Made by a program: the position numbers and the translations under genes | Source of the DNA: Stenotrophomonas maltophilia | GTDB taxonomy: Bacteria > Pseudomonadota > Gammaproteobacteria > Xanthomonadales > Xanthomonadaceae | Assembly (NCBI RefSeq): GCF_013464485.1 | Contig: NZ_RAUX01000016.1 | Location: 72,359-136,358, forward strand | Direction of reading: 5' to 3' | DNA length: 64,000 nucleotides | Shown: piece after piece, positions 34,574 to 43,842 of the stretch | Layout of the letters: every line of letters begins with the position of its first letter | How positions within the stretch are numbered: the first letter of the stretch is position 1 | Notes under the pieces: model-generated | Seen by the model: the letters and a program-made list of their open reading frames with translations, nothing else | Told to the model about the DNA's origin: nothing | Databases searched by the model: none

Positions 34574-35497
34574 ATGAGGATTGTCTTTGCCGGTACGCCG
34601 GAATTCGCGGTGTCGTCGCTGCGCGCGGCTGCGCGCCACCATGAGGTCGTGGCCGTCTACACCCAGCCGGACCGCCCGGCCGGCCGTGGTCGTGGCCTGG
34701 CGCCTTCGCCGGTCAAGCTTGAAGCCGTGGCGCGTGGCATTCCGGTCTACCAGCCGGAGTCGCTGAAAGACGAGGCCGCCCAGCAGCAGCTGCGCGACCT
34801 GCAGCCGGACCTGATGGTGGTTGTGGCCTATGGCCTGATCCTGCCCAAGGCGGTGCTGGCCATCCCGACCCACGGCTGCTGGAACGTGCATGCCTCGCTG
34901 CTGCCGCGCTGGCGCGGTGCGGCACCGATCCAGCGTGCGATCCAGGCGGGTGACACCAAGACCGGCGTCTGCCTGATGCAGATGGAAGCCGGCCTGGATA
35001 CCGGCCCGGTGCTGCTGCATCAGGAACTGGCAATCGGTGCCACCGATACCGGTGGGCAACTGCATGACAAGCTGGCCGAGCTGGGGGCGCAGGTGCTGTC
35101 CGATGGCCTGGGCCTGCTGCGGGCGGGCATCAAGCCGATCGCGCGGCCGCAGCCGGAGCAGGGCGTGACCTACGCGCACAAACTGGACAAGGCCGAAGCC
35201 AGACTGGACTGGGCGCAGGACGCCAGCGCGCTGGCGCGTACCGTGCGTGCGTTCAACCCGTGGCCGATCGCCGAGGCGACGCTGGCCGGAGAGCGCGTGC
35301 GCATCCATGGCGCGGTGGCGCTGGAGGCGGACCACGGCCAGGCACCGGGCACCGTGCTGGCCGCCGGCCGCGACGGCATCGACATTGCCTGTGGCCAGGG
35401 CGCGCTGCGCCTGCGCGTGCTGCAGCGGGAAGGTGGCAAGGCAATCACCGCCGCCGATTACCTCAATGCTCGCCGCGATCTGCGCGTGGGAGCATAA
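34574..35497 (+). CDS. fmt: Methionyl-tRNA formyltransferase
   Basis: This 307-residue enzyme formylates initiator Met-tRNA with 10-formyl-tetrahydrofolate. The N-terminal Rossmann domain has [12 protein letters not shown] and the active-site signature [18 protein letters not shown] (near 110). The loop [17 protein letters not shown] and a C-terminal OB-like domain that ends [11 protein letters not shown] complete it. ATG 34574 starts exactly at the conserved MRIVFAG. The stop is 3 bp before rsmB, consistent with co-transcription. Confidence 0.96.
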   Translation: MRIVFAGTPEFAVSSLRAAARHHEVVAVYTQPDRPAGRGRGLAPSPVKLEAVARGIPVYQPESLKDEAAQQQLRDLQPDLMVVVAYGLILPKAVLAIPTHGCWNVHASLLPRWRGAAPIQRAIQAGDTKTGVCLMQMEAGLDTGPVLLHQELAIGATDTGGQLHDKLAELGAQVLSDGLGLLRAGIKPIARPQPEQGVTYAHKLDKAEARLDWAQDASALARTVRAFNPWPIAEATLAGERVRIHGAVALEADHGQAPGTVLAAGRDGIDIACGQGALRLRVLQREGGKAITAADYLNARRDLRVGA

Positions 35498-35500
35498 GCG

Positions 35501-36832
35501 GTGTCCAGGCAGAACGATTTCTCCGTCGCCAAGGCGGCGCCGGGTGCGGCCACGCGCATGTTGGCCGCACGCGTGCTGGCACAGGTATTCACCCGTGGCC
35601 GTTCGTTGAAGGCCGAGCTGGCCTGGGCGCTGCCGAAACTGGCAGACAGCCGCGACCGGGCCTTGCTGGAAGCTCTGTGTTTCGCGGTGCTGCGCCGTCG
35701 CAGTACCTATGACGCAGCCTTGCAGGCCTGGATGCAGAAGCCGCTGTCGGCGCGCGATGCCGACCTGCGAACGCTGCTGATGGTCGGATTCGCACAGCTG
35801 GATGTGCTGGAGCTCCCCGCGCACGCGGCACTTTCCGCCACCGTCGACGCCGCGCGCGCGCTGGGCCGTGAGCGTCAGGCCGGGCTGGTCAATGCGATCC
35901 TGCGTCGCGCGCAGCGTGAAGGGTTCCCCGAACAGCCCGCGCGCGATGCGTTCCCGGAATGGCTGGCCGATGCGATTGAACGCGATTGGCCGGCACAGGC
36001 CGAGGCAATCTTCAACGCCAGCCTGCAGCCTGCACCGCTGTGGTTGCGCGCCAATCGCCAGCAGGGGGGGCGGGACAAGGCGCTGGCGACGCTGGTGGAA
36101 GCCGGGATTTCCGCGGAAGCCAGTCCGCTCAGCGCCGATGCGTTGCGCCTGGCGGCCCCCGTTGCCGTGAACCAGCTGCCGGGCTTCGGCGACGGTGCAC
36201 TGTCGGTGCAGGACCTGTCGGCGCAATGCGCGGCCGATGCGCTGGCACCCACCACCGGCGCCCGCGTACTGGATGCCTGCGCGGCACCCGGCGGCAAGTC
36301 GGCGCACCTGCTGGAGCGTGACCCGAGCCTGCGCCTGCTGGCACTGGATATCGACGCGCGCCGCCTCGCTCGTGCGCGTGACACATACACCCGCACCGGC
36401 GTGGGCGGACATGTGCAGACCCTGGCCGCCGATGCCAGCGATCCCGGCTCTTGGTGGGACGGCGTGCCGTTCGACGCGATCCTGCTGGATGCGCCGTGTT
36501 CGGCAACCGGCGTGATCCGACGGCAGCCGGATGTGATGTTCCACCGCCGTGCCGAGGACATCGACGCACTGGTGGGCGTGCAGGCGCGGCTGCTGGAAGC
36601 CTGCTGGTCGATGCTGCGCCCGGGCGGCGTGCTGCTGTATGCCACCTGTTCGATCCTGCGTGCCGAGAACATCGATCAGGTGCGTGCGTTCCTGAAGTGG
36701 CATCCGGACGCTGTGGCGCAGTCATTGGGCGACGCTTTCGGCGTGGATTGCGAGGGCGTGGCACGCCAGCGGCTGCCGGGTGACAACGATGCTGACGGTT
36801 TCTTCTACGCGCGTCTGTTAAAAGCAGCCTGA
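35501..36832 (+). CDS. rsmB: 16S rRNA (cytosine-967-C5)-methyltransferase RsmB
   Basis: This 443-residue enzyme methylates C967 of 16S rRNA. An N-terminal NusB-like helical domain (about 20-150) is followed by a SAM-dependent methyltransferase domain: [32 protein letters not shown] with the release cysteine, and [13 protein letters not shown] with the catalytic cysteine. The GTG start at 35501 lies 3 bp after fmt; no better start is seen. The operon continues into the ArnT-like gene after 23 bp. Confidence 0.93.
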   Translation: MSRQNDFSVAKAAPGAATRMLAARVLAQVFTRGRSLKAELAWALPKLADSRDRALLEALCFAVLRRRSTYDAALQAWMQKPLSARDADLRTLLMVGFAQLDVLELPAHAALSATVDAARALGRERQAGLVNAILRRAQREGFPEQPARDAFPEWLADAIERDWPAQAEAIFNASLQPAPLWLRANRQQGGRDKALATLVEAGISAEASPLSADALRLAAPVAVNQLPGFGDGALSVQDLSAQCAADALAPTTGARVLDACAAPGGKSAHLLERDPSLRLLALDIDARRLARARDTYTRTGVGGHVQTLAADASDPGSWWDGVPFDAILLDAPCSATGVIRRQPDVMFHRRAEDIDALVGVQARLLEACWSMLRPGGVLLYATCSILRAENIDQVRAFLKWHPDAVAQSLGDAFGVDCEGVARQRLPGDNDADGFFYARLLKAA

Positions 36833-36855
36833 CCCCCGCTGCCGTTGCGAGCCCC

Positions 36856-38577
36856 ATGCTGAAAACCCACGCGTCGCGCCAGACGTGGTTGTTGGTGGTG
36901 ATGGCCCTGCTGGTGCTGGGGGCCGGCCTGGGCCTTCGCGACCCGTGGCCCTCGGATGAGCCGCGATTCGCGCTGGTGGCCAAGCAGATGGTCGAAAGCG
37001 GCTACTGGTTGTTCCCGCATCGCGGCACCGAGCTGTACTCGGATAAGCCGCCGATGCTGATGTGGTGGCAGGCCACGCTGTACGGTCTGGTCGGGCACTG
37101 GCGCGTGGCCTTCCTGCTGCCCTCGTTGCTTGCCGCGCTGGGCACGCTGTGGTGCGTGGTCGATCTCGGCCGCCGCCTGTGGACGCGGCAGGTGGGGCTG
37201 TACGCGGGCTGGGCACTGCTGTTTGCGCTGCACTTCACTTTCCAGGCGAAGAAGGCGCAGATTGATCCGCTGGTGGTGCTGTTCATCACCCTGGCCAATT
37301 ACAGCCTGCTGCGCCACCTGCTGCTTGGCCCGGCCTGGCGCTGGTGGTGTCTGGGCTGGTTCTTTGCCGGCATCGGGGTGATCACCAAGGGTGTCGGCGT
37401 GCTGGCGCTGATGATGATTGCGCCAGCCGCAGCCGCATCGGCCCTTGACTGGCCGCGGGTACGCCTGCAGGTGCGCGACCTGCGTTTCTGGCTGGCGCCG
37501 CTGGCGTTCGTGCTGGCGGTATCGCTTTGGCTGGCGCCGATGCTGCTGGCCGGCATGGCCACCGGTTTGGACCAGTATCGTGCCTACATGAACGACATCC
37601 TGTTCCGGCAGACCGCGCGGCGCTATACGCAGTCCTGGGACCATCACCAGCCGTGGTGGTACTTCCTCGGGATCATGCCGTTGATGTGGATCCCGGCGTT
37701 CCTGTTGCTGCCCTGGGCGGTTCCAGCCTGGTTCCGGCGCCTGCGTCGGCGCGATGCACGCTACCTGCTGCCGCTGGCTTGGTGGCTGCTGGTCGTGCTG
37801 TTCTTCTCAATTCCCAACGGCAAGCGCGATGTCTACATCCTGCCGGCATTGCCGATGTTCTGCCTGGCGCTGGCACCATTGCTGCCCGGGCTGCTGAAGC
37901 GGCACGACGTGCAGCGCATGCTGGGCGCGTTCACCGCGTTGCTGGCACTGGTGCTGGCGCTGGCCGGCGCGCTGGCGCTGCTGGGCGATCCGGGCTTTGA
38001 AGTGCGCCTCATCCATGGCCGCGGGCTGTCGCCTGGGGGCGCCAATGCGCTGGCGTGGGCGGCACTGGCAATGGGGGGCTGGGCGGCGCTGAGCCTGTGG
38101 CTCTGGGGGCGCCGTCGCCGCCACATCGCCCTGATGTCGACCCTGGCCGGGGTCTGGGTGCTGTACAGCCTGGTGGGCTATCCAGTGTTGAACGACGCCA
38201 GTTCGGCCCGTGGCCTGATGCGCGACGTCGGCACGCGCATCGGTCCGCAGTCCGAGCTGGGACTGGTGGCATGGAAGGAGCAGAACCTGTTGATGGCCGA
38301 TCGCCCGGCAGCCACCTTTGGTTTCAGTGAGCGCTGGCATGCGCAGCTGCAGGCAGCCGTGCGCTGGCAGCAGCTGGTTCCACATCGCCGCTGGCTGCTG
38401 GTGAACGAAGATGCGATGCAGGCCTGCATCGATCGTACGCGTGCTGAAATGGCGGGCATTTCCAATCGCCGCCGCTGGTGGCTGGTACCTGCGGAAGCGG
38501 TCACAGGTCCCTGCAGGCCGTCGGCGGCGGAACTCGAGCGCCAGCGCCGCCTGCAGGGCCCCGGCACCGACGACTGA
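36856..38577 (+). CDS. ArnT-like membrane glycosyltransferase (GT83/GT39)
   Basis: This 573-residue protein has about eleven hydrophobic helices. The first periplasmic loop carries the family motif WPSDEPRFALVAKQMVESGYW (catalytic Asp-Glu) and LYSDKPPMLMWW, as in ArnT and other polyprenyl-phosphate-dependent transferases. ArnT adds aminoarabinose to lipid A. No arn genes are nearby, so here the donor may be another lipid-linked sugar and the acceptor LPS or protein; this is inference. It may be co-transcribed with rsmB. It is convergent with the GT4 gene, 18 bp away. Confidence 0.83.
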   Translation: MLKTHASRQTWLLVVMALLVLGAGLGLRDPWPSDEPRFALVAKQMVESGYWLFPHRGTELYSDKPPMLMWWQATLYGLVGHWRVAFLLPSLLAALGTLWCVVDLGRRLWTRQVGLYAGWALLFALHFTFQAKKAQIDPLVVLFITLANYSLLRHLLLGPAWRWWCLGWFFAGIGVITKGVGVLALMMIAPAAAASALDWPRVRLQVRDLRFWLAPLAFVLAVSLWLAPMLLAGMATGLDQYRAYMNDILFRQTARRYTQSWDHHQPWWYFLGIMPLMWIPAFLLLPWAVPAWFRRLRRRDARYLLPLAWWLLVVLFFSIPNGKRDVYILPALPMFCLALAPLLPGLLKRHDVQRMLGAFTALLALVLALAGALALLGDPGFEVRLIHGRGLSPGGANALAWAALAMGGWAALSLWLWGRRRRHIALMSTLAGVWVLYSLVGYPVLNDASSARGLMRDVGTRIGPQSELGLVAWKEQNLLMADRPAATFGFSERWHAQLQAAVRWQQLVPHRRWLLVNEDAMQACIDRTRAEMAGISNRRRWWLVPAEAVTGPCRPSAAELERQRRLQGPGTDD

Positions 38578-38595
38578 AGATGCCGGTGCCGGCGC

Positions 38596-39717
38596 TCAGG
38601 TGCGGGCCAGGGTGGCCTGATAGCTGGCCATCGTGGCGTCGGCGAAGGTCTGCAGACCGAATTCCCGCTGCGCATGCCGGCGCGCCGCGCGGCCGTGTTC
38701 CTGCAGCCCATCGCGTTGGGCGTACAGGGCCTGCACCTGGGCGGCGATGGCGTCGATGTCGCGGGTGGCAACTACCCAGCCATCGACCCCTTGCTCGATG
38801 TTCTCCGGCAGGCCAGCGTAATCACTGACCAGCACCGGCTTGCCGCTGGCCATCATCTCGCGGCAGGCGAAGGAGATCGTCTCGACGTCGTGGGACAGCA
38901 CGAAACCGACATCGCCGGCAGCGATCAGGACTCGGGTGTCGGCCAGCAGGCCGGTGAAGTGCACCTGGGCGGCGATCGCTCCCAGCGCTTGTACCTGCTC
39001 GCGCTGCTGCTCGCTGGGCAGGTGGCCGGCCACGGCCATGTGCACGTGAGGACGGACCGCATCGGGCAGCCGCGCGATGGCCTGGGCCAGATCGATCCAG
39101 CCCTTGTAGTCGTCAGTGCCGGCATTGCTGATCAGCACCAGCGCCTGAGGGTCCTGCGTCCACTGGTGGCGAAAAGATTGACCGGCCTCGGCCGGCAGCG
39201 GCGAGAAGCGCTCCAGGTCGACACCGTTGCGGACCACGTCGATCGGGCAGTGCCGGTACGGGCCCTGCTCCAGCAGCCGCTTGGTGTCCGCCGAGACCGC
39301 GATCAGGCGGTCGGTGGCCCAGCGCGCACGGATCACATTGCCGAGCGTGCTGGTGGGCTTGCTGTTGTGCTTGGTCAGCACGATCGGGGGACGACGTCCG
39401 CCGAGCAGACCCTGCATGACGAAGCGATGGTCACGTGCGCCATTGACGTGGATCAGGTCGATGCCCTCGTCGCGGACGAATCTGCGCAGCGCACGCTGTT
39501 CAGCCAGTTGTTGAGGAAGGGACGGCAGACCGCTGCCGAAATCCATCGGCAGCGGGCGAGCGATGCCCTCGTCGGCCACGGTTCGCAGCAGCCGGCTGTC
39601 GGCCGGCGCAGCGACGTGGAGCACGTGCTGGTCATGCAGAGCGCGGGCCAGGGACACGATGTACGTGGTGTGGCCGCCACCGTCGCCGTAGTGGAAGTTG
39701 GTGTACAGGATTTTCAT
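38596..39717 (-). CDS. Glycosyltransferase family 4
   Basis: This 373-residue cytosolic GT-B enzyme has an N-terminal acceptor-side domain opening MKILYTNFHYGDGGGHTTYI (a glycine-rich loop), and a donor-side domain with LVLISNAGTDDYKGWIDLAQAI. The nucleotide-sugar motif CREMMASGKPVLVSDYAGLPENI holds the E-X7-E-like region. The sugar and acceptor are unknown. The adjacent GT2 enzyme resembling WaaE points to assembly of the lipopolysaccharide core. It ends 43 bp before the start region of the GT2 operon mate, on the same strand. Confidence 0.88.
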   Translation of the reverse strand: MKILYTNFHYGDGGGHTTYIVSLARALHDQHVLHVAAPADSRLLRTVADEGIARPLPMDFGSGLPSLPQQLAEQRALRRFVRDEGIDLIHVNGARDHRFVMQGLLGGRRPPIVLTKHNSKPTSTLGNVIRARWATDRLIAVSADTKRLLEQGPYRHCPIDVVRNGVDLERFSPLPAEAGQSFRHQWTQDPQALVLISNAGTDDYKGWIDLAQAIARLPDAVRPHVHMAVAGHLPSEQQREQVQALGAIAAQVHFTGLLADTRVLIAAGDVGFVLSHDVETISFACREMMASGKPVLVSDYAGLPENIEQGVDGWVVATRDIDAIAAQVQALYAQRDGLQEHGRAARRHAQREFGLQTFADATMASYQATLART

Positions 39718-39760
39718 GGGGGATCTTCAGGCAACGCGCAGCCAGTGTGACACAGGCGGC

Positions 39761-40579
39761 TCAGAGCCGTTCCGCAGATGGCGTGGGATCGGCCACCGCC
39801 TGTCCGTTGCCCAGCATCCACAGCATGATGGTTTTCTGCCGCACGTAGTTCGCGCGCACATAGGCATAGACCAGGCCGTGCCAGCCATCGCGGAAGCCGC
39901 CGCGGAACAGAAAGCCGCGCCAGAACCGCCAGGCCGGGGCCAGTACCAGCTTGCCCAGCGTGGCCCGCTTGCCGCGCGCGAACTCGTGCTCGGCCATCAT
40001 CCGCGCGTACTTCTCGGTCTTGGCCAGCTGCTGCTGCAGGGACCGGTACGGGTAGTGGATCAGATCGCCACGCAGCGTGCCGACGCTGCCGTCCACGCTG
40101 GCAGCTTCATGGATCTCGCGCTTGCCACGCCAGCCCCCCAGCCGGCGGTCGAACAGGCGCATCACCCGGTCCGGATATGCATTGCCATGCCGCAGGAACC
40201 TGCCAAAGTACTCCGACAGGCGGGCGAAACGGTAGCCGGCATGGCCGTTGAAGCCGCCGTCGCGAGCTTGCTCGATGGCCGCGCGCAGCTCCGGGCTGAT
40301 GCGTTCATCGGCGTCCAGGCACAGCACCCAGTCATGGCGGGCCTGTTCGACGCAGAATGCCTTCTGGCTGCGGAAACCCTCGAACGGCCGCTGCAGCACG
40401 CGGGCGCCGGCGGCCTCGGCGATGGCCACGGTGGCATCGGTGGAATACGAGTCCACCACCACGATCTCGTCGCAGAAGGCCAGCGAGGCCAGGCAGTCGC
40501 CGATGCGCCCGGCCTCGTTGAACGCGATAATGCACGCCGAGATGCGAGGCCGTTCGATGGGAGCGGTCGTGGAGGACAT
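39761..40579 (-). CDS. Glycosyltransferase family 2, WaaE/KdtX-like
   Basis: This 272-residue GT-A enzyme carries SACIIAFNEAGRIGDCLASL at the N-terminus, VVVDSYSTDATVAIAEAAGARV, and the metal-binding LCLDADERISPEL. Later come YPDRVMRLFDRRLGGWRGKREIHE and a basic, aromatic C-terminal segment. This layout is that of WaaE-type LOS core glucosyltransferases. The start ATG (40579-40577) is one base away from the divergent gene's start. No Shine-Dalgarno site is obvious. Confidence 0.87.
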   Translation of the reverse strand: MSSTTAPIERPRISACIIAFNEAGRIGDCLASLAFCDEIVVVDSYSTDATVAIAEAAGARVLQRPFEGFRSQKAFCVEQARHDWVLCLDADERISPELRAAIEQARDGGFNGHAGYRFARLSEYFGRFLRHGNAYPDRVMRLFDRRLGGWRGKREIHEAASVDGSVGTLRGDLIHYPYRSLQQQLAKTEKYARMMAEHEFARGKRATLGKLVLAPAWRFWRGFLFRGGFRDGWHGLVYAYVRANYVRQKTIMLWMLGNGQAVADPTPSAERL

Positions 40580-40580
40580 G

Positions 40581-41636
40581 ATGGCCGGGTACCTGTTGTT
40601 TGCGACGGAGCGCTATGCGCTGCCTATTCTCGCCCCGTTGGTGCAGGCCTTGCACGCATCCGGGCAGGAGGTGGCCGCCTGGTTCGAAGACGGCGCGACT
40701 GGCAGCAGCCTGCCGGGGGTGCCCAATGTCGACCTGAAACAGGCCCTGGCAATGCGTCCGCGGGCGGTGTTCAGCGCGGCCAATTGGGTACCGACCTTCC
40801 TTTCGGGAGCCAAGGTGCAGCTGTTCCATGGCTTCAACGTGGAGAAGCGCGACAGTGCGCGCGGCCACTTCCGGGTACGCGGCATGTTCGACCTGTACTG
40901 CACGCAGGGGCCGGCCACCACCGCGCCGTTCCGTCAGATCGCCGAGCAACAGGGGCATTTCGCGGTGGCCGAAACCGGTTGGCCGAAGCTGGACCCGCTG
41001 TTCCGCGATGACGGTGGCGAGAGCGCCGCACTGCGCGCGCCCGCCGGCGACCGCCCGGTGATCCTGTTCGGCTCGACCTTCACCGAGCGGTTGAGCGCGG
41101 CCCCGCACCTGCTGGAGCCGATCGCTGCCGACATCGCGGCCGGTGAGCGTTACTGGCTGCTGACCCTTCACCCCAAGTGCCCGCCGGAACTGTTCGAACG
41201 CTACCGCGCGCTGGCCGGTGCCAATGCGCGCTTCATCGAGCCGGAACAGGTAATGGCCGCGCAGCGTGCCGCCGACGTGCTGGTCTCGGATACCTCATCG
41301 ATCGTTTCGGAGTTCATCGTCCAGCACAAGTCGGTGGTGACCTTCCGCAACCGCGTGCCGAAGCCACACATGATCGATTTCGACGAAGCGACGCAGCTGC
41401 CAGCGATGCTGCAGCGTGCGCTGCACCCTGATGCCGCGCTGCAGGCGGAAATCGTGCGTTATGCCGATACCATCCACCCGTACCGCGATGGCCTGTCCAG
41501 CGAGCGCGTGATCGCCGCCACCGAGGATTTCCTGTCCGGCGAGATGGGCACGCTGCGCCGGAAGCCATTCGGCAGCTGGGTGCGCGACCTGCAGATCCGG
41601 AAGGATCTCGGCTATTGGGGCCCGTCGCAGCGTTGA
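40581..41636 (+). CDS. CDP-glycerol glycerophosphotransferase family-like protein
   Basis: This 351-residue protein has a GT-B-like fold. Motifs are LFHGFNVEKRDSARGHFRVRG, YCTQGPATTAPFR, VAETGWPKLDPLF and DVLVSDTSSIVSEFIVQHKSVVTFRNR; the last is the family's nucleotide/phosphate site. Members of the family make teichoic-acid-like polymers or transfer phosphoglycerol or sugar-phosphate in Gram-negative glycans. ATG 40581 has GGAGG six bases upstream; ATG 40578 is too close to it. It is divergent from the GT2 gene and probably part of the same LPS or glycan function. Confidence 0.8.
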   Translation: MAGYLLFATERYALPILAPLVQALHASGQEVAAWFEDGATGSSLPGVPNVDLKQALAMRPRAVFSAANWVPTFLSGAKVQLFHGFNVEKRDSARGHFRVRGMFDLYCTQGPATTAPFRQIAEQQGHFAVAETGWPKLDPLFRDDGGESAALRAPAGDRPVILFGSTFTERLSAAPHLLEPIAADIAAGERYWLLTLHPKCPPELFERYRALAGANARFIEPEQVMAAQRAADVLVSDTSSIVSEFIVQHKSVVTFRNRVPKPHMIDFDEATQLPAMLQRALHPDAALQAEIVRYADTIHPYRDGLSSERVIAATEDFLSGEMGTLRRKPFGSWVRDLQIRKDLGYWGPSQR

Positions 41637-41646
41637 TCGGGGGGAT

Positions 41647-41724
41647 GTAGAGCCGAGCCCACGCTCGGCTGTGGCAAGCCGAGCATGGGCTCGGCTCTAC
41701 AGTAGATCCACGCCATGCGTGGAT
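41647..41724. repeat. SMAG cluster: inverted pair plus single unit
   Basis: GTAGAGCCGAGCCCACGC (41647) and its mate ending GGGCTCGGCTCTAC (41700) form a pair, followed by a GTAGATCCACGCC unit (41702-41724). This is the same three-unit layout as at 11477. It is the last SMAG element in the window; none was seen from here to 64 kb. Confidence 0.88.
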
Positions 41725-41731
41725 GCCCGCA

Positions 41732-43270
41732 TCACCAGCGCAGTTTGCGCCGCGCCAGCCCTGCGGCCAGCTGCTCCATCACTTGCTGCGCCTGCGCCTC
41801 TGGCAGGTAGTTCAGCGCCAGTGCCACATCGCCATGCGCGCCGGCGGTGTCCAGCTGCAGGCTGGCGGTCCCCAGCAGCCTGTCCAGCGGCGAGCGCTGC
41901 AGGCGCAGGCCCTGCACCTTGTCCAGTTCCGCCCAGCGCCACCAGCGCTTCCACCAGCCACCGCGCACGGCCACGAACTGGCCATCCAGGTGCCAGCCCA
42001 TGCGTGCCATCTGCCGGTGCGCGACCAGCAGTGCCACGGGCAGCCAGGCCAGCACCAGCAGCCCCCACGAACCCCAGCGCCAGTACGCGCCGGCGGCCAG
42101 CAGCGGCACCATCAGCAGGCTGCCCAGGCACAGCCGCCACCAGCCACGCTGCGGCAGCATCTGCCATTGTGCGGGCGGCCAGCGCAGCTGCGGCAGCAGG
42201 TGCCGCACCAGTCCATCGCAGGTGCTGGCCGCAGCCAGCGGCGCCAGTTCCCGCAGGGCGCGATCCTCATCGCGCGAGGGGCCACCGGCGGCGCTGTCGA
42301 TGCGCAGCTGGCGCAGCCCGAACCAGCGCTGCAGGGTCCCTTCGCGCAGCGTCCAGGCCTGGATGCGGCGGCGCGCCACGCTGCTGCGGGTGCGGCTGAG
42401 CAGGCCGGCCGACACGGTCAATCGGCGTTCCTGTTCGCTGAGGGTGAAGCCGTGGTAGCGCAGCAGGGTCAGCACCACCGACAGCACGCGCAGCCCCACC
42501 CAGCCCAGCAGCAGCGCGCCGGCCAGCAGCGCGAAGGCGCCGGCGATCCCAGGGTGCAGGTGGCTGGCATAGCCGAACGCCTCGCGACTGCCGCGCTGCA
42601 GGGCATCGTCCATCAGCGAACGCGGCACGAACTGGAACAGCACGCCGATGGCGGCCACGACCAGGGTCCAGCCGCGGTTGGAAAGCAGGCCCATGCGCAC
42701 CACATCCCGGCTCGACAAGCGCAGCAGTACCTGCTCGTTGCCCGCGTCGGCGATGTGGCCTGCGGTGGGGGTGTTGGTGGTGTGTGGCGCCTGCCCGCGC
42801 TGCCGGACCAATCGTTCCAGTGCCAGCGCTTGGTCTAGCTTCAGGACCCGCATTTCCGCTTCCGGACGCACGCCGCCGGCCGACTCCAGGCGTAGTTCGG
42901 CTACGCCGAACACGCGGTGCAGCGGGTTCTGCCGTACTTCCACGTTGTGGATGCGGGCGAACGGGATTTCGCGCCGGTTGCGAGCCAGCAAACCGCTGCG
43001 CACGGTGATTGCATCGCTACCGATGCGGTAGCGGTAGCTCAGGTATTGCAGCACCGATACCAGGACCAGCACGGCAATGGCCGAGAGTGGAATCAGCTGT
43101 GCCCACATCGGGTCGCGGTCGCCGCGCTGGCCGAACACCAGCAGCGCCACCAGCGGCAGGAAGTAATGGCGCAGCTGCATCAGCAGCACGAACAGCCACG
43201 ACCATGGGTGCAGGCGATGTTCCTCGCCACCGGCGGGCAGCGATGCGGGCAGGGGCGGTGGCAGGCTCAC
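41732..43270 (-). CDS. Bacterial PH-domain membrane protein, YdbT-like
   Basis: This 512-residue protein has alternating pairs of membrane helices and three bPH2 (DUF304) domains. Each has a repeated 'R.G...R....IPF.RI..VE..Q.PLHR..G...L...SAGG' pattern, clearest at SGLLARNRREIPFARIHNVE, TVSAGLLSRTRSSVARRRIQ and GGWWKRWWRWAELDKVQGLR. The family is uncharacterised and envelope-associated. It starts inside the last codon of the smaller PH gene (4-bp overlap), so the two are co-expressed and probably form a complex, as YdbS-YdbT do. Confidence 0.85.
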   Translation of the reverse strand: MSLPPPLPASLPAGGEEHRLHPWSWLFVLLMQLRHYFLPLVALLVFGQRGDRDPMWAQLIPLSAIAVLVLVSVLQYLSYRYRIGSDAITVRSGLLARNRREIPFARIHNVEVRQNPLHRVFGVAELRLESAGGVRPEAEMRVLKLDQALALERLVRQRGQAPHTTNTPTAGHIADAGNEQVLLRLSSRDVVRMGLLSNRGWTLVVAAIGVLFQFVPRSLMDDALQRGSREAFGYASHLHPGIAGAFALLAGALLLGWVGLRVLSVVLTLLRYHGFTLSEQERRLTVSAGLLSRTRSSVARRRIQAWTLREGTLQRWFGLRQLRIDSAAGGPSRDEDRALRELAPLAAASTCDGLVRHLLPQLRWPPAQWQMLPQRGWWRLCLGSLLMVPLLAAGAYWRWGSWGLLVLAWLPVALLVAHRQMARMGWHLDGQFVAVRGGWWKRWWRWAELDKVQGLRLQRSPLDRLLGTASLQLDTAGAHGDVALALNYLPEAQAQQVMEQLAAGLARRKLRW

Positions 43271-43767
43271 AGAGCGTCGGCGTCCTGGTCGAGCTGGTGT
43301 GCCAGGGTGTCGCGCAGGCGCTCGGCATCGGCTTCATCCAGACCGCTTATGGTCACCGCGCTCATGCGGGTGCCAGCGGTGTGCACGATCAGGGTGGCGA
43401 GGCCGGCACGGCGTTCCAATGGGCCCCGGCGCAGGTCCAGGTGCTGCACGCGGGAAACGGGAATGCGCGTTTCCAGCTGCCACATGAGGTCGCGGCGCAG
43501 GCCCAGTCCGTGGGCGTCCAGCCGCCAGCGGGTGCGGGTCTGGCGGCGATGGCCCAGCCATGCGCCAGATGCAGCACCCACCAGCAGCCCCAGCGGCGCG
43601 GCCCACAGGCCGCCGGGTAGATCGAAGAACCACCACGCCGCCGCCAGGGGCAAACCAGGAACGAACAGGCCACCGAAGGCGCCTCCCAGTGCGGCCAGGC
43701 GAGCGGCGCGTCGTGGCAGCGGCTGCCAGGCTTCGGTGGGTGGGGCGGTAAGCAGGTCTTCGGTCAC
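43267..43767 (-). CDS. Bacterial PH-domain membrane protein, YdbS-like
   Basis: In this 166-residue protein, two membrane helices (about 20-65) are followed by one bPH2 domain with TRWRLDAHGLGLRRDLMWQLETRIPVSRVQHLDLRRGPLERR. Its GTG start at 43767 has GGAG five bases before it, better than any ATG. The 4-bp overlap with the larger partner indicates translational coupling. The role is unknown. Confidence 0.85.
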   Translation of the reverse strand: MTEDLLTAPPTEAWQPLPRRAARLAALGGAFGGLFVPGLPLAAAWWFFDLPGGLWAAPLGLLVGAASGAWLGHRRQTRTRWRLDAHGLGLRRDLMWQLETRIPVSRVQHLDLRRGPLERRAGLATLIVHTAGTRMSAVTISGLDEADAERLRDTLAHQLDQDADAL

Positions 43768-43842
43768 GCGGGCTCCGTCAGGCGGCAGGGCGGGCGGTGG
43801 CGGCCGTGGCCGCACCGCGCAGACGGTAGCAGGTCGGCTGCG

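Noticed and set aside
33890-36703. A 937-residue minus-strand frame
   Set aside because: It runs antisense through def, fmt and rsmB, all complete and with strong motifs.
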